NCBI RefSeq assembly: GCF_000143415.4
Contig: NW_003314277.1
Location: forward strand, 2,516 to 66,515
Origin: Selaginella moellendorffii
Lineage: Eukaryota; Streptophyta; Lycopodiopsida; Selaginellales; Selaginellaceae
Direction: 5' to 3'
Length of the DNA stretch: 64,000 bases
Part shown: piece after piece, positions 55,617 to 64,000 of the stretch
Layout of the letters: every line of letters starts with the position of its first letter
Position numbering within the stretch: position 1 is the stretch's first letter
Notes under the pieces: model-generated
Told to the model about the DNA's origin: nothing
The model's input: the letters and a program-made list of their open reading frames with translations, nothing else
Databases searched by the model: none
Position numbers and translations under genes: made by a program

Positions 55617-56568
55617 CCAGGAAATCCATAACTCCATCTCCTTCCACCTCCATCATGCTTAGGAATCTCACAAAATATTCGCCAATGTCCATCATCAAGA
55701 TTGTCCCCTTTACAATATTGGGGATAAAATCTGGCTCCTCAAGCAAAATATGTCCACTACTAGGCCATGTCCCAAACTTGATTTCAAATGCCTTGGTCCT
55801 TTCCCTATCATTGCCATCATTAATCCTGTCACTTATCACCTTGCACTTCCCTTCTCATATCAAATTCACCCCATTTTTCACTCCTCTCTCCTTGAGCTTT
55901 ATATTCCTAGTCCTATTCCAAATTGAGTCCTTCCTCCACCTCCACCAGTGCAGCTCGAGGATGGGTCTGAGTATGAGGTTTAGGACATCCTTGATTCCAA
56001 GATCCCACGGTCTAAACTCTACTATCTGGTAGACTAAAAGGGTTACGGACCTGAGGAACACACTTGAGAACCTACGGACAACCTAATTCATTCTTCTGAC
56101 CTTATTCAGGACTTCCACCGTCACTATCCTTCTTGTCCCAGTTCTCATTCTTTTCATTCTCTATTTCCCATCCCTCAATGCCCATCTCATCCTCCTCTTC
56201 GTTCTCATTCACATCCTCATTCCACTCATTCTTGAGGAGGGGGTGCTGTCAAGAATCCCCCAATTCTTGCCACATTCCTGACTCTCGAGACACTTCCCTA
56301 TTCCTGACTCTATGATTTCCCGTACGATTCCTGATTCTCGAACCACATTCCTAATGATGACATGGCACCTCCTCAACCTCAACTATATTAAGGCATCCTC
56401 GATCCAAGAGTGGTGAAACTTCATTAACCTATAGTATATATATAGGTTAGCCTTGATCTATTTCTCCACAATCTGAATCAACACCAATTTAAGGCTTTTT
56501 CTTCGTCTCCACTAGCTTTTCTCTGTCTTCTGCATTTTCTAGTCTTGATCTTGTTGGGGGTCTTGACA
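55617..56568 (+). mobile_element. TE2: 3' segment with LTR
   Basis: It resumes the same integrase reading region interrupted at 21157 and contains the integrase C-terminal and chromodomain remnant (about 55950-56100, several stops). It ends with the 3' LTR. The nine bases CCAGGAAAT at 55617-55625 repeat CCAAGAAAT at 21149-21157. Confidence 0.8.
56247..56568 (+). repeat. TE2 3' LTR
   Basis: 322 bp, TGTCAAGAATCC...GGGGGTCTTGACA, similar to the TE4 LTRs on the opposite strand but shorter. Confidence 0.8.
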
Positions 56569-58340
56569 TATATAAAGAGTAGATACACATTCTGAATGAC
56601 CTCAATACTAGACTCAGAGAAGGAGAAAAAAGTTTGGACAATATGATGGAGATTGTGATGAGGAAGACTATTTACATTTCACAAACTATATATGAAGGAG
56701 AGATGTTTTTAGCGCCTTTCATAGGGGATAATTTTGAGTAACTTCCATTGAAGGACTTCGTCACCATTGAGTTTACAAAACTCAAAGATGACTGGCTACC
56801 AAAGAAGGCTACAAGCATGACTCTATTTGATAAATAGCTTGGCCAACCTTACTTCATGTGGCAAGTAGCTTTCAGTTAACATATAATTTCTCAACTATAC
56901 TCAATTTGTTTATATTCTATTGTAGGTATCTCCAATATAAAGGTATTCCTCTTGAAACACCAATATGCAATTGACTCCTGAGGCATGGCATGAGAGATGG
57001 AGACATATACCTGACAACAATGAAGTTTCCAGCAGTGATAAAGTAAGTTTGTCCTTAGGAATTGGAATGCTAGATTATACACCAACCCACCAAGAGGCTG
57101 CAAGAGGCAACAATAAAGATGTGCCAAATGACGAAAATGATTGCTATGAGAATGTCAACATTGTCAGTGCCAATGGCAAAGAGAGTGAAGATGGCAATGA
57201 GAACAACTTGCAAGAAATTCCTCAGGAGGAAGTGGAGCAAGAGAACCAAGACGTACAAGAAGTTTTACCATAACAAAAGCGTGCAAATCTAGATATGGAG
57301 GAATTAGACAATAGTGATGACAATCATCCAAGATGTGCTAGTAACCAAGGAACTTATCGAGGTATATTTCTCTTAATTCTCTCATATTCTTAATTCCTCA
57401 AAATGGTTGCAACAAAAATTGTTGGGAGCAACTTCATTCCAGCTCGTCTTGATGCTTGAGAAGAGGACTTAGAGCAACTTACATCTATCACATGCCACAT
57501 GACAGTATATAAATTTTTCTTAATTTCACATCTTATCTGTCTTCTTGCCCTAGATTTGTCCTAATTTTCCAGTGGCATTCCATGGTGAAGTTGGGATTTT
57601 ATTGGCTCCTACAATTCATTGATGGCATCTTTCGAGGAGGATGTTGAGAATATGGCTACCAGCAAAAGTGGGAGCATTTTTGTCAGAAGATCCATAGGCA
57701 ACCGCTCAAGAGTATAAACTTTATGCTCTTTGATATGCCAAGCTAGAACATCTTAACTAAAGACCATTTGAAGGATGCTTCTAACAGCAATTTTCCTTCA
57801 CACAACTAGTCAAATTGCCTTCATTTTGCCGAATAACCCCCATTAGTTGTCCTGCTTCATAAGGTATACAACTCGAGTCAACTTCAAAAGGTTCTTTTTC
57901 AAGTGCATCATGGATAGTGTTGAGGTTGAGACCAAAGGCATCCTAGGCATGCCAGAAAAGGTAAGAAATCATTTTATGTTTTGGGTTGTCTCTAAAGTTT
58001 TATTATTTAGATTATGATATGGACTTACCATATGTTTTACAAAAGAGGAAATGAAGGTTTTCGTGATAGCAAATGTGTTGCACGGGTTTTGCCAAGGTAT
58101 GATAACTCTACTAACATCATACCAAATCTCATAAATGACCACATCTGCAACACATTATTTGGGTATCAATTCCAATCTCCATCACTGATGCATGTCTTAC
58201 TTGAGCTTTATTACCCAATTAGAGGTGTTATCATCAATTACACAATAGGTAGTGGTTCGATAGTCAAGGTAGCACATGACTTTAGTAAATTGGTGTTTGC
58301 AATTGAAGAATATGAGTTCTTCAAATGCTGTCTTTAGAGG
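56569..58340 (+). pseudogene. Decayed relative of the X plus-strand gene
   Basis: Pieces match the X gene in the same order. LDNMMEIVMRKTIYISQTI (about 56630) pairs with LENVMKETLYITQSI of X (about 47710). VLPRYDNSTNIIPNLI (about 58085) pairs with ALPRYDSSTNIIPNVI (about 49261). Multiple stops interrupt it. TE2 lies immediately upstream, so this older copy was probably its insertion target. Confidence 0.55.
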
Positions 58341-60243
58341 TTTTTGTCCTTCTCTATCAATTGCTTCTAGGAGGTAATTTATGATGTTTTAAAAACTTAT
58401 ATGCAATATATATCTAGTTTTCTAGAAATCTTCCTAGGTATGCGTAGCACAACATATATAATATGAGTCTTCCCCTAATTTGAGAAGGAATCGTATAAAA
58501 ATCTATTTATCAATGATACATTAAAAGACAATTGAATGCATCCACTTCTAATAAAAAAAGCATGTCACATATCAATGTGATAATGATAGTGACAATAACA
58601 ATGTTAGTGTCAGAGATAGTGATAGTGATAATGTCAGTGTTAAAGATAATTACAATGTCAGTCTATCAAATTTCATAATTACTAGTATTATGAGTTCATT
58701 ACTTATATAAGAGGGGGGGCAGGGGGAGGGATGGATAATATCATAGTGTAAGAATTATTAGTAGCTAAAACTTCAGTAGGATGGCCTAAAAGTACTATAT
58801 TTAACACTTGTGGATGTAATATATACTAACAAAATATTGTTCCTCATTATAAAGCAATAATTATTGTGAGTTTTTAACTCTTTTTGGATTTTCTTATACA
58901 TCCACTTATGCACACTTTCCACACCAATTCTTGGGCAATTGTGACAATGTTCTTGAAAAGTTTCTAAACCCATGTAGCCTTTTGTCTTATCCAAATAAAA
59001 GTACCATATAGGACATTAAAGATAATATGTATTCATTCTTTCAAAAGTTTCGCAAAATTTTGAAAAAACATCTAACATCACTGTTGAAACATATGAGACA
59101 ATCCATCTTTAGTAACAATATCTAAAACATTATTTAGAAAAAGGATTTTTTACTTAGGGCTATAAAAGGAAGAGCCTCACAACAATTGTTAAAGGTGGAA
59201 TATTGGTAAAAGTTGGAGATGGAGGTGGAGACTCATATAAAATGTATGGGAACCAAATGAAAATAGCAATAATAGTCTCTTTAGTCATTCTTACACTCTA
59301 AACAAACTAAATTTTCAATGTTGAAAACATTTTTTATTAATATTTATACTAAGAAAAAATCTAGAGGTTTTTGAAAGTTTAGATTGTCAGTCTTAAAAAT
59401 GATACTTCAAAATTCTATAAAGACATTATTATATATGATGAAGTGTTAACCACAACATTCCCAACTTAATTTGCTTTAACATATTTGGCTTTGCAAAAAG
59501 CAAAAAGCTTCAGAAACAAACACCAAATTGCATTATCAACTCAGATGGCCCTTGAGGAAGATGATGCAATTATTGAAAAGCATCATTATAATCATTAACA
59601 TGTCTAAATGCATGTTTAAAAACATCTGGGAGAATGCTCCAATCCTCATGAATGGGTACACTCAAACCATTATACTATTGCAATGCCATCCTTTAAAGAC
59701 ATATGGAAAAATTTACACAAATGCCAAGTATCATCCCAAGAATGATATGTGGCAATCACTGTAAAGTGATCAAACCAATATTTTAAATATTTTAATATTT
59801 TTAAATTTAGCTAAATAATTTAATTTTTATTATAATGAGTACCATAAATTAATTATGACAAAATAAGGTTTTGTTTTAGTATTTCATACTCAAGATTTAC
59901 ATATAGATTATAATACTTATATTTGGCAGCCAAAGATCTACAAAGGTTTCTTGATTGTTATTTTGTTCGTCTATAATAAAATTCAGATGTTGTAAGCATT
60001 CAACATTGGATGCCTCTTAGTTGTGCCTGACTATCATCTCCTTGTAGTAAATGCGGAGGATACCTCGCTCTGGGAGTGATCCCAATGTTCTTGACTTATG
60101 GTAAGGAAGAAAGCATCAAACAAACACACAAAATTCACAGCCAACTTACAAGACAAATTCGTTCTTTATGGAGTGGTCAATCTGCTCCTGACTTTTTGGA
60201 TCCTTGTTTCTCAAGAAACCAATAGTTAGCTAGGGTTTAGGGT
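58341..60243. other. AT-rich intergenic DNA, no gene recognised
   Basis: No frame has recognisable motifs. An imperfect GATAGTGATAATGTCAGTG-type repeat (58580-58660) and a G-rich run (about 58710-58728) are the only structures noted. The end of the stretch should hold the promoter of the phosphatidylinositol synthase gene; a plant ACCCTAAACC-like box in reverse (TAGGGTTTAGGG) occurs at 60232. Confidence 0.6.
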
Positions 60244-61413
60244 ATGGCTGCTTCAGCTACATCGAGGCGCTGGCCGATCTATCTCTACGTTCCCAATCTC
60301 ATTGGTATGCACGATTCGCTTGATCGCCTCAATCTCTACGTTTTATTTTGTGGCAGGGTACGCGAGAATCCTCATAAACATCACGGCTTTTGCGATATGC
60401 TTTAGCCACAAGGCTCTTTTCGTGGCGCTCTACTTCTTTAGGTGAGTTTCACAACAATGCCGTCATACATTTTTCTCAAACCCGCCCGCAGTTTCGTTTG
60501 CGATTATTTCGATGGACGCTTTGCCCAATTGCTGAATCAAAGTGAGCGCCTTGTTGTTTGTTTTTTTTTTTTTTTTGGCCTTCTTGTGTAAAACAAAGCT
60601 TTGCTCTACAGGGTCGACATTTGGAGCTGTTCTCGACATGGTCACGGATAGGTAGTGCCGAGAATTCGATTCAATCAAGCTATAAATCGCTGTTCTTTCT
60701 TTGTTCTTGTCAACAGGGTCAGCACTGCAGCACTTCTCGTCATCCTTTCGCATCTCTTCTCGTAAAATTTCTCAGTTTTTCGCTTGGTTTGAGGGATTTT
60801 TCTTCTGATAGTTTTCCATACCAGGAACGCATATCTCCTGTTTGTGGGGCTTCTCGCCCTCGACATCTCCAGCCACTGGCTCCAGATGTACAGGTTTGTT
60901 CTTCACAAAACGATTGAAAATACAAATGCGGCTAAACGTCTTTCATTTTTTCTTTCGTAGTACGTTTCTCTCCAACAAAACCAGCCACAAGGACGTGAAC
61001 GATAGCAAGAGCCTTCTTCTCCGACTCTACTATCAGTACCGAGCTGTGATGGGCTACTGCGCTATCGGCGCAGAGGTTCTATACCTCGTCTTGTATCTCT
61101 TGGGAGATGGCTCCAAGGATCTCACAGAGGTATGTCTCAATTCTCGCCTTAAACTCTCTCGCATTCCATGTTTGATTTTCTTGTTTCAATCTAGGTGGTG
61201 CTCACGGCTGCTGCCGAGAAATCAGTGTTGTTCTACGTGGGACTATTTGCATTTCCCGGCTGCGTGATCAAGCAGATAGTAAATCTCGTCCAGGTGAAGT
61301 TCTTCTTGCTTCTTTGCTTAGTTCTCACTTGGGTTGTGGTTTTCCAGATGAAAAGCGCGGCAGATTTGTGTGTGGTGCATGACTTGCAAAAGCCGCAGCA
61401 AAAATCCAGCTAG
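60244..61413 (+). CDS. PIS: CDP-diacylglycerol-inositol 3-phosphatidyltransferase
   Basis: Phosphatidylinositol synthase joins CDP-diacylglycerol and myo-inositol to make phosphatidylinositol in the ER membrane. Nine exons (60244-60304, 60357-60441, 60492-60541, 60612-60651, 60717-60761, 60825-60893, 60961-61129, 61195-61293, 61348-61413) give 227 residues, the usual plant length, with GT-AG introns of 50-70 nt. The CDP-alcohol phosphotransferase signature is CDYFDGRFAQ followed by STFGAVLDMVTDR; all four aspartates are present, but the conserved AR is AQ. Several hydrophobic segments follow (ALFVALYFF, LLALDISSHWLQMY, CAIGAEVLYLVLYLL, LFAFPGCVIKQIV). The start ATG begins the conserved RRWPIYLYVPNLIGY segment. 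About 100 bp separate its stop from the next gene's start. Confidence 0.93.
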
Positions 61414-61511
61414 AAATCGGTGGTTTTTCGACGAAGTATAGCGAGTTTTTAAATCTAAGAAGCCCGCCCTATGGATAGATTTTAGGGCTCTTCAGTAAGA
61501 GCTAGGGCAGG

Positions 61512-62874
61512 ATGGATGCGCTTGAGGAGAGTGTCTTGGCGAGCGTCTGGCGCCAGGGTGGATTCGCGTTCTGCCAGCTGATGAGGAAATGCCGTAGCGA
61601 TCCTTCCATGGCCGAGGAGGCGCACGATCTGGCGTGGGAGCAGCTCCATTTGGGGGATTGGCACCAGGTCGATTGTGCTTGGCGGGACGGGTATGCGTTG
61701 GCTTGCGTGTACTGGGCGGAGGAGCTGCGCAGAAAGGGCGATCACGCTGAGGCCACCAGAGTTTTGGATATGGGATTGATGATGGGAGGCTTGGCTTTTC
61801 GCCCCCGGCTCAATGCAGCGATCTCTTCGCTTTCGCAAGCTTCGGAACCACCCTCTGCTGTTCGTGGAGACGATCAGCTCACAGTCCAGGTAGCCTCTAG
61901 TACTTCTTTTTTTCCTTTCGTGTATGATGCTCATCCTTTGATATTTTTTAGGCTGAAAGCTTGCCACCGGGATCGTTGCAAGGACCACCAATGCGAACTA
62001 TGGCATTTCCATCGATCCAAAAGTTTCTGCAAGAGCTCTTTGCACCGGGTGTTCCTGCGATCTTGACAGACACAATGGCGCATTGGCCTGCGATGAAGAA
62101 ATGGAAAGACTTGAGCTACTTTCACAAGATCGCTGGAAACCGGACAGTTCCAGTAGAGGTAACACCGTTGCATCCTTTCACTTTCCTCGTCTTGAGCGAA
62201 ACGTTCGATCAGGTAGGCGAGACATACTTGGCGGAAGGCTGGAAGCAAGAGCTCATGACTATGTCTCGCTTCCTAGATCGAATCTACGATCCTGGAGACT
62301 CTACTTCGAGAGCATATCTCGCTCAGCATCCGCTGTTCGATCAGGTGTGGTTTTGAGTTCCTTGTTCCGTCTTAAGTTGGTTCAAACCGTTGATAGGATT
62401 AGGCTGCCAGATTCCCGAGCTACAGCGCGACATAGTGACTCCAGATTACTGTGCTTGTGGCGATGGAGAGCTTCACTCGATCAATGCCTGGTTTGGTCCC
62501 AGCGGTACCGTCACACCTTTACACCACGACCCTCACCACAACTTGCTCGCCCAAGTCGTCGGTACCAAGTACGTGAGGCTTTACTCTCCAGAGCTCTCGG
62601 ACTCTTTGCACCCCTTCAGCGATCCAATGCTGCAAAACTCTAGCCAGGTATGAGTTTGTCAGGTCTTTCATCAGTGCTGAAAATTCTCTCTTGTCCTTTC
62701 CAGCTCGATCTTGACAAACCAGACTATGAGCGCTTTCCTCTGGCGGAGAAGCTAGCTTTTGTCGACTGTGTTCTTGGAGAAGGCCAGATGCTTTACATTC
62801 CACCGAAGTGGTGGCATTACGTCAAGTCCCTCAGCCCAAGCTTCTCCGTAAGCTTTTGGTGGCGATCTTCCTAA
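61512..62874 (+). CDS. JMJ30: JmjC-domain protein, JMJD5/JMJ30-like
   Basis: This 2-oxoglutarate- and Fe(II)-dependent oxygenase belongs to the KDM8/JMJD5 group, linked in plants to histone demethylation and clock control. Five exons (61512-61889, 61952-62158, 62213-62344, 62411-62647, 62704-62874) encode 374 residues. The N-terminal half is helical. The JmjC fold starts near [24 protein letters not shown]-type sequence (about 61993). The iron ligands are HHD in PLHHDPHH (about 62519-62540) and the histidine of [12 protein letters not shown] (about 62797-62835). The 54-nt third intron has no stop and could be read through. The end SVSFWW is the normal family terminus. No damage is seen. Confidence 0.92.
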
Positions 62875-63347
62875 TGAAAGAACGTGTGCTCGATACGAAG
62901 TTTGAGCATGGAAAGAGTGGTGGATCAAGTTTTCGTGGGGGAGTGCGAGGGCTACAAGAGGAAGGTGGTGGCGCTTCTTCACTCCAATAAGATCTACAGT
63001 GTGGTGAATCTGAAAGAGTGAGGATCTCCGTGGCTTGGGGATGAGCCAGGAAGCGAGCGACGCAGAGGTCTTCTCGCTCCAGGTAAGAAAATGCCCAGCG
63101 AGTGATCATCTAAGAAAATGCCCAGCGAGTGATCATCTAAGAAAATGCCCAGCGGATCATCACGAATACGAACGTGTGCTCGACCCGTTTGCTCTATGAG
63201 GGAGTCGCCAAGCTTCTCTATAAGCTTTTGGTGGAACTCTACCAGAATATGCGAAATTTACTGATGGAATGTTCTCACCTTGTAAGAACCCTATTTTGTG
63301 TTGAGAATGTGTGCTCGATGAGGGAGGGGTTTTAATCGCGGCGGGGA
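62875..63347. other. Spacer between JmjC gene and hydrolase gene, with small repeats
   Basis: It contains a 27-bp tandem unit (TAAGAAAATGCCCAGCGAG...) repeated 2.5 times from 63084. It also holds a partial copy of the JmjC gene end: AAGCTTCTCTATAAGCTTTTGGTGG at 63208 echoes 62841-62862, and GTGTGCTCGA recurs at 62883, 63174 and 63309. No gene is seen. Confidence 0.7.
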
Positions 63348-63903
63348 ATGGCGTGTGTGGCGCCGATGCCGCACAACATTGCGCTTGCTAGTCCTCGCGA
63401 TCGCCTCGTTCGATTGGGCGCGCTCTGGTCTGCCGCTCGCCTAGCTTCGTCTTGGTGGCCGCGCCTCGATAGGCGCCTTTGCGCCGCTGCAATCCAGGTA
63501 TTTCTCACATCTTATAGGTAGACTACATTTTTTTTCCGTGAGCATTCGTTAAGTTTTACTGGTTTGTCACTTCGTTTTCAGGATAGAAATGTGGCTGGAG
63601 TGAACGATCTCTCTGGGCTGCCTTCTCAGCAGCGCTTCTTTGATGTGATCTTCCTGGGAACAGGGACTAGCGAAGGTGTTCCAAGAGTTAGCTGTCTTAC
63701 AAATCGCTATAAGAGATGTCCTGTAAGTTATCGAGTATCATCTTTTGCATTTCTTGTTGTCGCTCACGATGATCCGATCTTGTACAGGTCTGCTTCGCTG
63801 CCTTGCAGGTCGGCAATAAGAACAGGAGGCGGAACACAAGCATTATCGTACGCTACCCAAGGCGCGATGGAACCAGGATGAACATACTCGTTGATGCTGG
63901 CAA
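63348..63903 (+). CDS. Metallo-beta-lactamase-fold hydrolase, 5' part
   Basis: Three exons are visible (63348-63497, 63582-63722, 63788-63903); the gene runs off the window. An arginine- and alanine-rich N-terminus (ALWSAARLASSWWPRLDRR) could be an organelle transit peptide. The body starts with DVIFLGTGTSEGVPRVSCL and continues with KRCPVCFAA...NKNRRRNTSIIVRY and NILVDAGK. This matches plant and fungal proteins of the MBL-fold putative hydrolase group related to RNase Z and PhnP. The zinc-binding HxHxDH motif would lie downstream. The last donor is probably GTACGG at 63904; otherwise the frame ends at a TAA near 63918. Substrate is unknown. Confidence 0.82.
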
Positions 63904-64000
63904 GTACGGCGAAATCTAAAAACTATCATCTGTGAGTACTGTATTGTTCCACCACTTTCTGTTCTGGTGTTGCATTGGATGACTGACATTGCTAACTTGC

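Noticed and set aside
59528-59764. 78-codon frame in AT-rich DNA
   Set aside because: No motif, no homologous copy in the window and composition like the surrounding intergenic DNA.

Overview
The window looks like plant nuclear DNA, most likely from a spike moss such as Selaginella. The grounds are spliceosomal introns of about 40-70 nt, plant-type TTTAGGG repeats, a plant-like phosphatidylinositol synthase and JMJD5-type demethylase, and chromodomain Ty3/gypsy elements. The genus is an inference. Ordinary host genes occupy only the last 4 kb. Positions 1 to about 58,340 are a nest of transposable elements inserted into one another.

The main discovery is a DNA transposon about 13.1 kb long, here called the palindrome-studded (PS) element, present in two opposite copies. 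Copy 2 (25111-38218, minus) is complete, with 25-bp terminal inverted repeats and a TA target duplication. Copy 1 (1-10732, plus) has its right end in view and its left end beyond position 1. The element carries two divergent genes. One encodes a DUF7869-like RNase-H-fold putative transposase. The other is a ten-exon gene that fuses a ParB-like region, a lysine-rich linker, an acidic tract, proline-rich repeats and an FCP1-like HAD phosphatase domain. The space between them holds a telomere-like TTTAGGG block and minisatellites. A roughly 22-bp palindrome (core GGCATGAGGCCTCATGCC) occurs about twenty times per copy in spacers, tiny introns and exons. Both copies carry disabling mutations, at different places.

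Nesting order: copy 1 sits in the 5' LTR of chromovirus TE1 (10733-17737). TE1 sits in an older chromovirus, TE2 (17738-21157, resuming at 55617-56568). TE2 was also split by a SWIM zinc-finger (Mutator-like) element, here called X (21158-55616). X in turn received PS copy 2, chromovirus TE3 (40162-47223, TSD TCAGG) and chromovirus TE4 (49419-55053, minus, TSD GATGT). TE2 itself lies in a decayed relative of X's plus-strand gene (56569-58340).

From 58.3 to 60.2 kb is AT-rich DNA without recognisable genes. Three host genes follow on the plus strand: phosphatidylinositol synthase (60244-61413), a JMJD5/JMJ30-like JmjC protein (61512-62874), and the 5' part of a metallo-beta-lactamase-fold hydrolase (63348 to beyond the window). 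No RNA genes, CRISPR arrays or prokaryotic signals were seen.
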